Shown: piece by piece, positions 10,808 to 22,500 of the stretch
How positions within the stretch are numbered: position 1 is the first letter of the stretch
Layout of the letters: every line of letters starts with the position of its first letter
NCBI GenBank assembly: GCA_001466705.2
Contig: LATX02000175.1
Location: 186,001 to 250,000, forward strand
Length of the DNA stretch: 64,000 nucleotides
DNA from: Moniliophthora roreri
Taxonomy: Eukaryota > Basidiomycota > Agaricomycetes > Agaricales > Marasmiaceae
Direction of reading: 5' to 3'
Made by a program: the position numbers and the translations under genes
The notes under the pieces: model-generated
Seen by the model: only the letters and a program-made list of their open reading frames with translations
Told to the model about the DNA's origin: nothing
Database searches by the model: none

Positions 10808-11343
10808 AGCCACAGCAGGCAAATTGTGACAAACAGGTTTAACGGAGCAAGTAAGAACCCTTTTGAACTCATCCACCACCATCGTTTCGTACATACTCCC
10901 TTTCTCCGAGCCTCACGCACCTAAGATCCCCAAGAATTAAATCATATGCACTCTGAAAGAAACCCACGGGTCTGACTAGAAGCAGTGGTACGAAACTCTT
11001 GAGTAAGTCTCTGTCCAGAATTTTGGCGTTCTCTGATTGCCGTGCGTTTGCCCTCAACAGACAGTGATATTGGGTCAAGCTCCAAGTTCCGGTTGACATA
11101 TACGGTCTATTACTGGAGGGCTGGAATGGGCAAACAGGGCGGGTAGATGAAGTCAGAGTATCCCCAAGAACTCTGTCATGTCGTGAGCTACTAAATTCAC
11201 TGACTAGGCATCCGCTCTACACAATACGGGGAAGTTTACCCTTTCAGGTTTCGAGAGTAGTGCTACTCGGAAATTCGCAAGCCCCGGGACATTCCAGACA
11301 GCCAGTACTCTCCCCATTGCAGAGTATAAAGTCTTGGACGAAA
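10808..11343 (+). repeat. Inverted repeat, right arm, containing a promoter
   Basis: Right arm matching 7651-8187 in reverse. It ends 68 bp before the ATG at 11411 and includes GAGTATAAAGTC (about 11321-11332), the likely TATA box of that gene. It also holds CCAGTACTCTCC upstream, a weak match to the ACACTGG motif of the other family promoters. Confidence 0.85.
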
Positions 11344-11410
11344 TCAAGCCTTTCTTCACAGAGTCGCATCTTTGTTTCTGTCTTCGTCGCCTCATTCAGC
11401 CATTCTCATC

Positions 11411-12005
11411 ATGCAATTCACCAACGTCTTCCTCGCTACTGCTTACTTCTTCTTCTCCGTCACTCCTATGGTTGCTAATGCTCAATGCAACCCCGGAAAC
11501 TTTGGAGGAAGGCGGATGGCCCTTTACAACTCTCAAATTGGTCGTGTCATTGGCCCTAAGTGGCCAGCTCTTTGGCGTATCCGGGAGGACAGGCCAGGCT
11601 ATGTCCTCGAGTGAGCCATTTTATCAATAGCCCTGCTACTCGTTTGATGACTCCTGATCTTTCTTCACCCAGGAATGCCGATGACAATAATGATCTTGTT
11701 CTTACTCGCAATGGCTCGACCCTCGAAATGGCCCCGTTTTCACCCGATTCTGCCTTGTACGTGTCCTATCCTCACTCTACGTTGAAACTCCTGAGCGCTC
11801 ATTTGTTTCTAGTCTTCAACACTTCGGTGTCACTTGTAACGATTGTGAAGCTGGCTCTGCAACGGGCTGTACGATAAGCACAACTGGTCTTAACCCTCAG
11901 TGTGTGTCGGTGTTTTCTTTGCGGCCAACAGATATGAACGTACAGGAGTGCATTCCGGGCGCTAATTCCCAGACATTCGAGTTTGAAGAGGCAGGAGAGG
12001 AATAA
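11411..12005 (+). CDS. Small secreted Cys-rich protein, family member 1 (diverged)
   Basis: Three exons, 11411-11610, 11673-11756 and 11813-12005, give 158 aa. A signal peptide is plain (MQFTNVFLATAYFFFSVTP... ending near ANA), followed by QCNPGNFGG, a core ending RIREDRPGYVLE, an 84-nt middle exon (DDNNDLVLTRNGSTLEMAP) and a last exon with VTCNDC, GCTIST, CVSVF and QECIPG. The order of blocks and both phase-2 introns match the other copies in the window, and six cysteines line up with theirs. It is the most diverged member, with an acidic end instead of FTFST. The last exon pattern (C..V, then SC, then F.F) recalls ricin-B-type beta-trefoil repeats, but no QxW motif is present, so the fold is only an inference. 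Secreted; function unknown. Confidence 0.8.
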
Positions 12006-12630
12006 CTTAGGTTTTACCTGTCAAATAGTTGGAATATTTGTCTTTCATACTTGTTGTTCGATCGTTTTCGTAGTGACGGTGTATGAATATTTAGCAATGA
12101 ACCAGTTTGATGATGTAACTATGGGGTTTTGAAGTAAGGAATAGAACATCACAGTAATGGCCGTCACTGTTCTTACGTGCGTACCCATTCATCAACTCAT
12201 GTTCCCCCAAGGCCAATGAGATATGACCTTATCCTTCCCGTTAAACCTCTCTAGAGCCTCCGTCCTTGTTAATTCGACGATAACGTGTCCTCTGTTTTCT
12301 CTCGACACCCTGAGCCGAAAACTAGAAGGTATGATGCCGCAAAGGGAACCGCTTGACGCCTTTCTCCTTGCTTCTGCAGAGTGGAGCATCACCGCAGCAA
12401 ATTCAGAAGGTGTAGGTGGGAACAGAAAGGCTGATAGGTGTAATGACATATAGAAGTGCATCGAGCCATGTCGACTGCGCTCCGAGTCCCTAATCTTTAT
12501 GGCGCCCGGATCAAAGATGTAAAGTTTGAGAGTTGTACCTCTCCTTCAGCCCGTATTGCCGGAGTATAGGGTTTAGAAAGAGTGCGTGCAAGGCATCAAA
12601 AGACTTGGCTATTATTCTGGAGGCATGAAT
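12006..12630. other. Intergenic with one unassigned minus-strand frame
   Basis: A minus-strand frame at 12192-12461 begins with ATG and contains a non-repetitive block (FRLRVSRENRGHVIVELTR) that looks coding, yet no family is recognised and no promoter or introns are evident. It may be a fragment of a larger lost gene. Confidence 0.3.
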
Positions 12631-12636
12631 ACGTGT

Positions 12637-13859
12637 TTATTGTGCGAGTGAAAAGGGGCCGGAATATGATATCGCAGAGAAGGTGATTGAACTATATAAA
12701 AAATTGACCTCGTCGAAGGGCTTGTCTCCTTGTGGTGTCGATATACTAACACTGATTGAGGCTGAGGGTGTTACAGTACTGAAACCGCGAACACTAGGTG
12801 TTCTCTTAGACCAAGAATGTTAGTGAAGTGTTGAATAAGAAGTACAGAAGAACTCACCACTCTTGACGCACGAGGCGTTGTCAACAAACTAGGCTCTGTA
12901 GAAACTTCACTCATCCGCATTGATTCTTCTCTCTCCTCCTCTTCCATTTCATCTATAACCGAGCTCGAATCCAATATCGAGAATGTGATACTCGTTTGAG
13001 ACATTCCAGACGAAGCCGACGTCGTACTTCGGACCGAAGATGATCTCGCCAGCTGCGAGCTTTCCGAGAACATCAGACTGCTCGGTATGGACACTTCGCT
13101 GCCTAAATCCAAAGACGGTGGAGGCGGCAATCGTTGGGGTAGCGCTGAGCTCGAAGCAGTTAGCGTTGGTGAGATTGTACTCATCCTGTCAAGAGAGGAA
13201 TATAATGCTGTTGGTCTAAGGAAAGATGCCTCAAACGAGATAACGGGACCTTCATGTAACGCAATGCTGCGGATACTTGGTGATGGTTCTAGCTGAGAAG
13301 GCTCGTACGAACTATTTGGCTCGCTTGCCCAAGGAGTCGGTGTAGGTGGAATCCCCGGGGATCGCGAAGAGGGAGAGGAAGACTCATCAATAGTAGGAGG
13401 TATCGTGGGAGTCAAGCTTGACTCAGTGGTCACCGTGAGTCCAAACAGTGTCAAACTGGTCGACGGAACTGTCGTAGGCAACTGCAGGGCGCTAGCAGAA
13501 GGGCTCGAGCTAGGCGCTGAGGCAGAGATACTCGATGACGATGGTTCAGAAGGGTACTCCGTCCTCGGGACCGAAGTAGTCGGTGGTTCAACACTTGCTG
13601 TGCTGCCCTCCTCTTCCGTGAAGTGAATGGAAGATGGTGTTCCATCTTCACTCTGGGATACTTGGTGGAGGCGTGAGGTCAATGCTTGTTTCCGTAGTAG
13701 GAGGTGGCAACTGTAGACTCGTAACAGAGGAAGGCGACGGCGAAAGCCCGACTTCAGATTCCGAAGCCACAGACTCCGGTAGTGGTACATCTTCTGGCCG
13801 AACGCTGGAGACGAAACACCATTGGATTGCGTGCTGGGAGACCTCGGATAGCGTGCCAT
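12637..13859 (-). CDS. Ser/Thr/Pro-rich protein of unknown function
   Basis: Exon 13859-12858 and exon 12804-12637 join across a 53-nt intron (GTGAGT to TCTAAG) to give 389 aa. Composition stays Ser/Thr/Pro-rich across the splice (RTPSVRGFSTVTPSASISVS after it), which supports the intron. Features: Ser runs, PPTPTP, an acidic MEEEEREESM block near residue 315. No signal peptide in this model and no domain recognised. An AG lies directly before ACCATGGCACGC, so 13859 may be an internal Met and further exons may lie at 14077-14370 (a frame starting MSDATVSMLSDNVRITQLS); that would need a 214-nt intron, long for this genome. Degenerate relatives of its 5' part occur at 16.4-16.9 and 20.0-20.4 kb. 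Confidence 0.55.
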
Positions 13860-14076
13860 GGTCTAATCACTTCTTTCTGCGACCTTCCTAGACGCTGGCA
13901 CGTCCGATGTAATGATAAATTTGACGAGTGGGCATGACCGGCGGGGTAAGGGAGTATGTGCGGGGTTTGGGATCGTGTTAGTTCTCTGACTCTGGGAGTC
14001 TTCGGTAGGGTTGTGTGCATAAATGAAGAGTCAGAGAAATGGAGGCCCGACTCGATAATGAGAGAAGTGGACTCAC

Positions 14077-14370
14077 CATGAACGGTTGTACGTGCATCAT
14101 AAATCGATTCATTGAACGCGTAGCACCGAGTACAACGTTCTGCAGTGGAACCGGAGCCATAGCTGTCGCCGATACGAAGGCTGGGTGCGGATGTGGGAGG
14201 ATATTGTCCTGGGGTGTTGTGTCTGATTGTTGGTGTAAGTGGGAAGACATAAGTACCATCGGAAGAGAGGACGACATACCGATGCCATGCTCTATCAACC
14301 CTTCCAACTCGACACTCAACTGCGTAATTCTGACATTATCGCTTAACATGGAAACCGTCGCATCACTCAA
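14077..14370 (-). CDS. Possible upstream exons of the Ser/Thr/Pro-rich gene
   Basis: Open minus-strand frame from an ATG at 14370 to a GTGAGT donor at 14076, about 98 codons, ending VQPFM. A second possible intron (GTATGTCG...AATCAG) lies inside and keeps the frame. The donor-side sequence GGTGAGTCC...CTCATTATC is repeated near 22.2, 22.5 and 25.2 kb, which suggests these exons belong to the same multicopy gene type as 12637-13859. Not recognised as any known domain. Confidence 0.35.
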
Positions 14371-14916
14371 TCAAGAGGTTCTGCCTTTGGAGAATTTTGC
14401 TTGGGATTGAGATGAGAGGAGGGAAGGTCGGCGCTGAGATGCAAAGGTTACATAGGCGCTTCTGAAGCTACTGCTCGGAGTTTGGCCCAAGTTTGGCCCT
14501 TCTTACCTTAGTTTAAGATCGATTCCATTGCATTCGCTGATGATCTGAAGCCGTCTGTAGTAGTTTGCCATCGATTCCGGACTCTCTTTTTTTTTTTTTT
14601 TTTACTCTGACGAGTTTGGGTTTAACAACGCAAATGGAAGGGTCAGGGAAAGCAGACTCGGCGGTGGGTCTGGCGCGGGCGTACTGTTGATGGTATGGAA
14701 CCAGGAATATAAATCATTACTCGATACGCTAAAATACAAAATACGAAGATTAATGCCCAAGATTCGGGCTTCTGGGATAGGAAGCTGTACACAAAACATA
14801 GTGTCCAAAGTAGAGATAGTGCGCTCCTGGAACAGTGCTATATATGTAGAATTTATCAAACGAAAGGGGAGAACATCATATAAACATCGTTGGGATTTGG
14901 AAATCCGAATCGGTGG

Positions 14917-15563
14917 CTATAGTACGTTTTGATTGATCATGAACCAGTATCCGCGTCTTCGCGATGACAATGTTTGCGGATGTCTACCCGCTGAAGCCGA
15001 AGGTTTAAAGGTCTGGGCATGACCTGTACCACAGGAGACTGTGGACAAATTGAAGGGTGCGTTGTCGCCTTGAACGCATAGCCCCGTCCTTTTGCCCGCT
15101 GGTGCATTGCTGTTGTAGATCTGGCGCTCGATTTGGAATTGCTGGGACCTAATAAGTCAACAGAGTCAGGGCCAGAGTCAGTCAAGACTCACAAAGTCAC
15201 TTACGGGTCGGTACCAGTGTCGGAGACAGATGCTATCGTGACTGGATTATCACCATGTCTGTTCAAGGTGATATTATCGTTGGCAAGATCCCTGTACACG
15301 CTCCGTATCAGTACTTGTGGCTAGGTGATATCGTGGGGCGACGCAAACTTGAACATGTATCCATATTGTCCTGTCTGTTGTATACGCCAGAACGGTGCTG
15401 GAGGATCAGAATCATGTACGAAGCCATTGACATCAATGATACTAGGACCGGCACCCTTCAGATTGGAAGAAGAGTTACGGCAAGCAGCTAGGGGTTTGGC
15501 AGAGACGATAGAAGAAACGGAAACGGAAAAGAGGGAGAGAACAATGAATTGATAAGAGAGCAT
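14917..15563 (-). CDS. Small secreted protein, family member 2 (Cys-poor branch)
   Basis: Exons 15563-15349, 15291-15205 and 15148-14917 give 177 aa with no frame break. Signal peptide MLSYQFIVLSLFSVSVSSIVSA; then a mature core with FWRIQQTGQYGYMF, the 87-nt middle exon (ANDNITLNRHGDNPVTIAS) and a last exon starting SQQFQIE. The usual CQxC is lost (ERQIYN) and the C-terminus runs 28 residues past the family end (from KPSASAG), with a basic SSRRRY stretch. It groups with members 3 and 4 by sequence (AKPLA, DVNGFVH). The promoter motif CCGTGAACACTGGTC lies at 15722-15738 in the reverse sense. Function unknown. Confidence 0.85.
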
Positions 15564-15720
15564 TGTACAAGAGAACTGGTGAAAGACTGAAGAAGAAGAT
15601 TATGATGAGAAATACTGCAGACAGTTTTGAGGTTTTTTATTCGGAACGAATTTGACCAATGAGGCTGTTGTTAGTGCCAATGGAGAAGGTATAGCGTGAG
15701 TCTCACAAGCCATAAGGTAA

Positions 15721-15740
15721 TGACCAGTGTTCACGGCCTG
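15721..15740 (-). promoter_or_regulatory. Shared upstream motif of member 2
   Basis: Reads CAGGCCGTGAACACTGGTCA on the gene strand, about 165-175 bp before the ATG at 15563, matching the motif of members 3, 4, 8, 9 and 10. Confidence 0.6.
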
Positions 15741-15789
15741 AAAGGTGCAATTAGTGCTAGAGACGCGCAAAAACAGTTTGTGATTCGAA

Positions 15790-16429
15790 ACTTGGGCGTG
15801 TTGTAACCATGGACGGAATAGGTACGCAGTCGTGGCCGGGCTTAGATTATCGACGCAGTTGCACTAGGAGAGCGACTTCACGTACAAAGTTATGGTTTCC
15901 AGACCCCATTTGCGGCTTGCTGCGCTTTCGGAACTTGGTTATTTGCAGCTGCGCTAGAGTACTAGTACCAATGGTGAAAGCTTCAGGTACCGTTTGTCGG
16001 TTCTCTTCTCGCTAGGTCCTATTTGATGATAACGTCCCTTATTGCGGTGTCACGATAATTCGAGTTAAGCTGTGTGTTGGTAGCAAAGAACAATTGGATT
16101 AAAATGTATGCAGGCTTACTAGCGTCGCCACGAATTTACTATCCTTTCTAGCGAGGTCCTTCCGGTCTTGAGAAAGGTTCCACGTCGTTGGCCTGGAACG
16201 GGTACACGCTAGACTTTGCCGAGCTCCGGCCTTGGCCCTAGCGAATACCCATTAGATGCGTTCTGGCCGGGAACGACAAGGCGAAGAGGATCGTGAACAC
16301 GCTCGATAAGTGTCAGTCCATGGATGTGCACAAATAAAAAGTTTGAGCAAAGGACTTGACAATGAGAGGCAAGTCCAGAATTCTGCAGCGGATTCAGGTT
16401 CGCTCAATGTAGGTACTACTGGATACTAC
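15790..16429. other. Intergenic, nothing recognised
   Basis: Upstream of member 2. Only short frames; no repeat partner found by eye apart from the final 40 bp (CCGCTGCAGAAT), shared with 20.1 kb. Confidence 0.35.
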
Positions 16430-16890
16430 TGAATAAGAATTAGCAACGCGTTGCGTGCTGGGAGTCCTCAGAGAACGTACCGTGGTCTGTTACCAAGTGT
16501 GATCACCTCTCGCTGTAACCAGCCTTCGAGCCTTGCATATCCAACGTTCCGGCTAGGGACTACGGTTTGGCCTTGGAATGATGATGGGAGGTGGAAGGCA
16601 GATCTTTCGTCTGAGCGGCAGAGTCATGCACTAACGAAGAGTCTGAGCAATGGACTTGATAGTGAAAGAGGTGAACCCACCGATTCCCAAATGCTCGTGA
16701 GTATAGTCTGCAGCGAGACTTGAGAGCGAGGGATGGGATGGGGTGTTATCTTTGTCGGCGAGAAGCTCAAGTGCTATTGAGACCTGAGACGAGTCAGGAC
16801 ATACCGGAACCGACGGTTTCTTGATGCGGACATGATTGCAGTAATGAGGGATTGGGATGAAGGGATATGCTACCAAAAAGGCAAGACCGT
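16430..16890 (-). repeat. Degenerate copy of the 5' part of the Ser/Thr/Pro-rich gene
   Basis: Minus strand reads AGACCACGGTACGTTCTCTG then AGGACTCCCAGCACGCAA, matching the start of the gene at 13862 (ACCATGGCACGCTATCCG, AGGTCTCCCAGCACGCAA) without the ATG. Further right, the GGTTCACCTCTTTCACTATC stretch aligns with the donor region near 14076. No open frame; a dead fragment. Confidence 0.5.
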
Positions 16891-17129
16891 ACGCTGGAGA
16901 AGCAGCTACCCGCTCGATGCTTTAACACCTCTTCTGCTCACTGGAAGAAGGAAAATGCTCGATAATCGTATATAATTAAATATGTTGTATTCGTACTAAT
17001 AGTGGCAGATATTGGATTAATAGTAAATAGATAGAACTAGTAAGTGAATTGCTATACAACTATACAAAAAGTCATAGAGAAACGACCGTAGGGATGTCCA
17101 TTCATCGTCCATCCATCCGTAATTGACCA

Positions 17130-18954
17130 TTATAGACTACCTGAAGCTTTCAAGTAGTTGTTCTCCCATCCCATCGGGATCCGGAAAGGATAGCCAGGGG
17201 TGACTGTCTGATTTACAATCTTCGTCGTAGTAGGAATATTCCTTCCCATGTTATTCCTAATGTTATCCCACTTACTGTTAGGATAGCTGTAGTGCGAATA
17301 CCAACGAATTAGTTCACAGCTACAAAGCTCTAACCATCCCGCGTACCTGATATGATTCTGCGTTTGATCAAGGGCACCAAGCACTGAGCCAGCAATGGCA
17401 ACTAGATTGTCGGCACCTTTCTTATCCGTAGAGAGCTAATACACATATCACAAGGTCAAACTAGATCATTAACGCTCGAATACAGCGATCAGACATACCT
17501 CCCAGAACATAGTACCCGCCAATCCGTTCGCAACGATATATTGCGTCTTGGCCTCGACAATATAGGGTGTATCGTATGATATCAATTCCTTCTTGGCCGA
17601 GTCGTAAGAGTAGCTGGTCACATCTGTCATATTTTCGTGGACCGAAGCATTGGTGACTAACATGCGAAGTAAGTGACATTTGAATATACATAAACAAGGA
17701 TGAACTACGCACGAGGAAGAACGCTGTACGAGTAGACACCACCTTCCAGATTACCCGAGCTATTTCCAGAGTAAGGCTTTCCAATGCCGCCAGTGTTCTT
17801 AAAGGCTCGACCATACAGGGGTATTCCTACAGTAATATATTCCATGATGCTGGATGAAGAGGCGGCGATAAACAAAAAAGCCCACCCATAGCGATCTTAC
17901 TGGCATCCACACCAGAAGCAACATAGTACTTGATTGCCTTGTCTGTACTCATGTTCGTGCGACCACCACCATAGAGATTAGCCTGGTTATCAGCATATGT
18001 GAGCCACGAGCCGGCGTAATCGTATGCCTAGAAGGGAAAAAAAGAGTATAAGGATCCCGCTGTTGAAATCCATTAGATATTGCGTACCATGATATTCCAA
18101 TGATCGAGCGCAGCGTCCATTTGAGGGATAATGTTCTCATAGTGCTTATATTTAGCTGCAACCGCTGCTGAGAGTTGGTGGGGAACAGTATCGCCCTTGC
18201 GTTTAGCGAGATCGTTCAACCCTGCTCTGAGAGGTGAGCAAGTCGGCGAAACCTTGACGTTCTTTGGCAGTCTCCGGGTATTCATAGTCAATATCGCTTT
18301 CGACAGAAGAAAGATAAGCAAGTCGAAGGGAAGGAGAAAAGTGATACGGTACTTACATTCCATCGAATCCGTAATCCTCAATCAATTGAATAGCAGTCTG
18401 GAAAAATTTGGTTCGCCATCTTGAGAAGGTATAGTTGCTTCAGGCATCCGTACAGGTTGGTTCCTTGATCATTCGCCGAATCGCCAGGATAATGTTTCTG
18501 AAATAGACATCAAATTTGAGCTGTTCCTGCTCATGGCTTGATTTTTACGTGCCTGTTCATTGGCCCAGGGATCCGTGAGTTTAATTTCACCTGTCTTTGC
18601 GTTGACATCGGCGAACGAGTATAGGATGTCTAAAAAATGAGTGATACCTGGGGATTGTGGCTATCGGTGAAACGCACGAGTCAGTTTGGTCGGATCAATA
18701 TCGTTGGGTTCTATAAGTCAAAGATAAGCAACGGAAAAATGGTCCCAGATCTGCGCAAAACACCCACGGAAATTCTGAAGATAAATCTCCCAGTTTGTGA
18801 AGTAAGCCATCTGAACCTTTCCCGCAGCGGGATTTTTGATGACATGACCATTATGATTCAGTTGAAAATCAAAGAGATTGCGGTCATCTATCCAACCATA
18901 GACGACAGAGACGACAGAGACGAGTGAGAGAATACGAGAAAAGCCGAAGACCAT
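17130..18954 (-). pseudogene. Dead GH18 chitinase
   Basis: Most of a fungal GH18 chitinase is readable: signal-like start, MAYFTNWEIY, THILYSFADV, KHYPGDSANDQGTNLYGCLK, the catalytic DGIDIDYEYP (near 18350), AYDYAGSWLTYADNQANLY, IPLYGRAF, DVTSYSYDSAKKELISYDT, AGTMFWE and YPNSKWDNIRNNMG. Two lesions kill it. QLYLLK runs directly into TFSRW in another frame, so the segment with the substrate-binding SxGG motif is missing, apparently by recombination between two ATACCTTCTCAAG-like stretches; and a two-base loss near 18228 breaks the frame after GFADLLTS. A GC-AG intron (CAG/GCACGT) seems present near 18552. An intact but different GH18 gene is at 34.0 kb. Confidence 0.8.
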
Positions 18955-18959
18955 CTTGG

Positions 18960-19960
18960 TTCAATGGCCCCGAAAGTCGATAATGTCGGCCTCTGGCTTT
19001 GGGACTATATGTACGAAGCCGTTGATGCTACTACGTTGCAGGACCGTGCAATTTACGGCTAATAGGTGCCGTGAAAGGGCCCGGGATACCGTACCCGTAC
19101 ATGGTATGAGTACGGCTGTGCACCGTCAAAGCAAGGGATTTGACTGAGTTTGACGGTTTGAAATTGAATTCGAGTCGACCCGAGTACCACGGGTTTCTCG
19201 TTTCGCGCCCTGAAAAGTTCATCTGTGCCATCGATCTTCATATGTCTTGCTTGCTCTCATGGTCACTGCTCTGTCCTTGGCCATCGCCTCTCGGCAAAAA
19301 CAGCCCATCTAGCCCAACTTACCTGTTAGCGTCGGCATGAGTTCTGATTGCAAGATATCTCCTTAGCACAATCCCCGAACCAGAAGTACAATATACAGCT
19401 CATACCGCTACCTATTGCACTCGCACCACATCGCGACGGAAAGAGCTAGCCTTCAAAAGTTCCGATGACATTTCGTCGTTGCCCAAGAAACGTGTTCAGG
19501 ATAGCATAGCGTGCTGATAGATTGTGCTCCTCCACATTTTTCGTGTTCAAAATGACATCTCGAAACGTGCTTTGCGCGAGAATTTGACCCGAAGATACGA
19601 GGAGAGAACTTGTGCAGCTCCATGGTTCATTTGAGTACTGGGAGCGGACACCGCTGGCAAGGTATCTCGTTCTTTTGTCTCCATTCCTATGGGCGGTGGC
19701 CACTGGCTTTGATCATCTCCATCTTCTCTAATCGAGTTTTCGTGCATTGACGAGGAGTCGGTAAGCTTGAAAATGAGACATGTCATTTAGAGAATAGAGA
19801 ATATGCTTAGGTTCTTGCCGGTGCCATCACGCTTCAACGAGACTGTGCTAGGCTCGATGTCGGGGTACAGAAGAGTTCCGACCCGAAGATACTGTACTTA
19901 CGGTAGCCTCGTCATCCTGGGCGTTTGACGACGAATGCCCGTTGGATGGATTTTGGTGGA
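18960..19960. other. Intergenic; no supported gene
   Basis: A minus-strand frame at 19547-19786 is open but has no known motif. Palindromic CCCGGGATACCG-type sequence occurs at 19080-19095. Confidence 0.3.
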
Positions 19961-20400
19961 ATCAGATCACATTCTGACCTAGTTGGGGATCACAAGGCGG
20001 ACACGGAGGAGGATGGTGAATGTGAACTCGTTCGGTGAGAGATGGGAGACAGACGGCTTGTTAGAGTTGAGAGCTGGTAGCAGTCAGAGTACATTCTGCA
20101 GCGGATCCCGTCGAGGGGAGTGTTATGTTTGATTGTCGATATCAGCAGGAAGGACTTCTCAAGAATTAGCATTGAGTTGCGTGTTGGGAGTCCTCGGACG
20201 GCGTACCAATGCGTGGTCTAATACCCTTTTCAGCGTGGCTCTCGCTTGGTTTGTCGACATAGAAGAAGGGTTGACCATAGTGGATGAGAGGAAACGGTCG
20301 GTGCTGAATCTGCTGATACGGTCGGTCATCAGCTGCTCACTGCTTCCACTAGCGAGCAAAAAAGTGTTAGAGCATCAACGAGTGCACCTCCAGGTGAGTA
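19960..20400 (-). repeat. Second degenerate copy of the Ser/Thr/Pro-rich gene start
   Basis: Minus strand reads TTAGACCACGCATTGGTACG then CCGAGGACTCCCAACACGCAA, parallel to 13862 and to 16.4 kb, then stops within 25 codons. Shares ATCCGCTGCAGAAT with the 16.4 kb copy. The retained AG/ACC junction in three copies supports a splice acceptor there in the ancestral gene. Confidence 0.5.
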
Positions 20401-20529
20401 GCCAACTGGTTGTAGCTTGGCTGTAACATGAGGCGAGGAAAGCAGTCAGCGTGCCGTGGATACCCAGTGGGTGCCAGCCAAGTCGCCTGTAGTGCATAGT
20501 AGACGCCCACTGCGCGGCCCAGCAGTAGT

Positions 20530-21443
20530 ATGACGCAATACAACCGGATGTTGACCAGACCCACCACCGCCTTCACTGCTAGACGTCTTTCAACAAGGCC
20601 ACCACTGTCATTCAGAGTCGGAATCGGTCGCCCACGGCAAATATCTGCGTTGGCATTAAGAGCCCAAGTCGGACGGCCTCAACTGCATCTCCAAGCTTTA
20701 CGTCCCATTTCTTCTTCCTCTTCTTACTACAATGAACAAACACCCACTTCATTCCCAGACCCTTCCCGCCCAGATCTATTCTACCACCTCGTAACTCCAC
20801 CTACATCCCCTACATCCCTATCAGCCACTTCCCCAGTATTCGCTGTATCCTTCTTACCCACTCCACCTCCCACTTCGGATTCAAGTACCATTATTGGTTG
20901 GGTTCCTGCAGGTGAAGAAAGTGGGTTGAATGATTTCGTTGGGAATCGTGCGTATACGTCTTTCCTTCTTCTTTTCTTTCTGTGCGCTAACGGTAACGAA
21001 AGCCAAATTCCGAGCGGTTCTGCACGAAGCCATCCAGCAAGGTCTAAAAGAAGATATAGACGACGTACAAAGGAACGGTGCGATGCAGCTTGGAGAAGGC
21101 TGGATGCATGTTCATGGTATGTATGTCTCTTTCTTTCTTGTTTTCCGTTACTTACGAGTCCGATGCGTAGACGACAGAAATATCCCAGCCCTCGGGCGAA
21201 TAGGTGATATAGATGATATCATTGCGAGTGTGTTGGTTGAGGGCGGAAAGGTGCGTCCGTTTCTTCTCTTCTTTGCAATGACTCGGACTGACGCCTGCCC
21301 AGATGAAACCAGAAACGTATCAACCGATGCCAGCTTATCGACTTGTTACGTCGGATGGTGTTACACAGCTAACGCCGGGGTTGAAAGAAAAGTTGAGGGT
21401 GGTGTTAGAGGGTGTTGCGCAGAGGGAGAGCGAGCCGAGGTGA
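20530..21443 (+). CDS. Conserved protein with a mitochondrial-type leader, function unknown
   Basis: Exons 20530-20947, 21003-21116, 21171-21250 and 21303-21443 give 250 aa, all in frame. The N-terminus is basic and Ser/Thr-rich with few acids (RPTTAFTARRLSTRPPLSFR), as expected for import into mitochondria. The folded part runs from about residue 95 (FAVSFLPTPPP, IIGWVPAGEE) through FRAVLHEAIQQGLKEDIDD, GWMHVHDDRNIPALGRIGD to a final TPGLKEKLRVVLEGVAQ helix. The WMHVHDDRNIPALGRI block is strongly non-repetitive and its splice sites are clean, so this is a real conserved gene, but I know no function. It lies in a region full of gene fragments and seems one of the few untouched genes there. 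Confidence 0.8.
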
Positions 21444-22500
21444 TTACTAGTACTACTCGGACACGTTGAGAGTAGGATTATGGTGCGTTTCTTTTCAGAT
21501 TGTAGATACAGCATCAATTGCTAATTCAGATTCCTCAAAGCTCAAAAGTACTTAATTCTGACTTGGATCTACGAATAGAAAACAATGATTATATCTATGA
21601 CCGCTCCCCTTGGTGCCCCGAAAGACATTTGCTACTCGCTAAAGTTGAAGTTTTGAACCCGGCCCACTCCCGTGAAGGACAGGATCTCAAGTCCACCACA
21701 GTAATATGTTGTAACTGTCCCGTTCAGGGTCGAGGTTTCCTTCCTCACTTCTACCCATTGAGGTTACGTGCACCCGTGAATCATTCCGAATACAATCCTG
21801 ATGCAACCGAGTCATACATGCAGGTCATTACCGCTCTAGGTTTCAACGCCAGCGCATCCCCTTTCGCCCCGCTCTTGTACCCTTGACCCGATACCCAGAA
21901 CTGCGGCTTGAACTATACGCGAACACCAGTTCTTTCCATGTCGAGTGACCAGACCGTTACGCTAGAAAGGGTGATAGACCATCATATTGGTACATCGCCC
22001 GTGGTCTCCTAATACGCACCCCAATGCTGATTCTTCTCCAGTAGTAGTACTGACACCGACTATCAAACGAAACACCCTCAAGCTAGTACCCTCCCACAAT
22101 TCACACCAAACCTCGTGTCGGTGTCGTTTACGGTTCTGGATACAAAATGTTGGATAAGGCAAGAGTTCGCTTATGATGTACATTGCATTTGACTAGGAAT
22201 TGGTGAGTTTACCATCCTCATTATCAGGCCTATTGCCCTGACTCATCGTTAGTGCACACACAATTCTACCAAAGTTTCCCAGAGACAGAGGCTCAGCATG
22301 ATCCCGAACCGCTGTAAGTATTCCCGCAGCCTCACTCGTGCAACACCTCGCAGATCATTCGTTACATCGGACGTGCTAGGTTTGAAGAATAACGTGTTTG
22401 AAAGTTGCAGCGAGAGACAATTAGATCACGGTACGTCTTGTGAGGTCTCCCAAATCGCAATATAATGCCGAACCTACGCTGAACAAACCAATCATACGAT
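21444..22500. other. Gene-fragment region, no intact gene
   Basis: A plus-strand frame at 21518-21886 lacks an ATG. Near 22197-22290 a copy of the GGTGAGTTT...CTCATTATC donor region of the Ser/Thr/Pro-rich gene type appears. Confidence 0.35.

Noticed and set aside
7899..11099. Two identical 76-codon frames as a duplicated gene
   Set aside because: They are only the two arms of the inverted repeat, lie in promoter sequence and show no coding character.
13087..13891. Plus-strand frames opposite the Ser/Thr/Pro-rich exon
   Set aside because: Antisense shadows produced by the biased composition of the minus-strand gene.
14585..14604. Poly-T run as retroposon tail
   Set aside because: No adjacent retroposon body or target duplication; a plain homopolymer.
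18637..18927. 96-codon plus-strand frame
   Set aside because: Lies over the first exons of the GH18 relic, whose motifs are read from the other strand.
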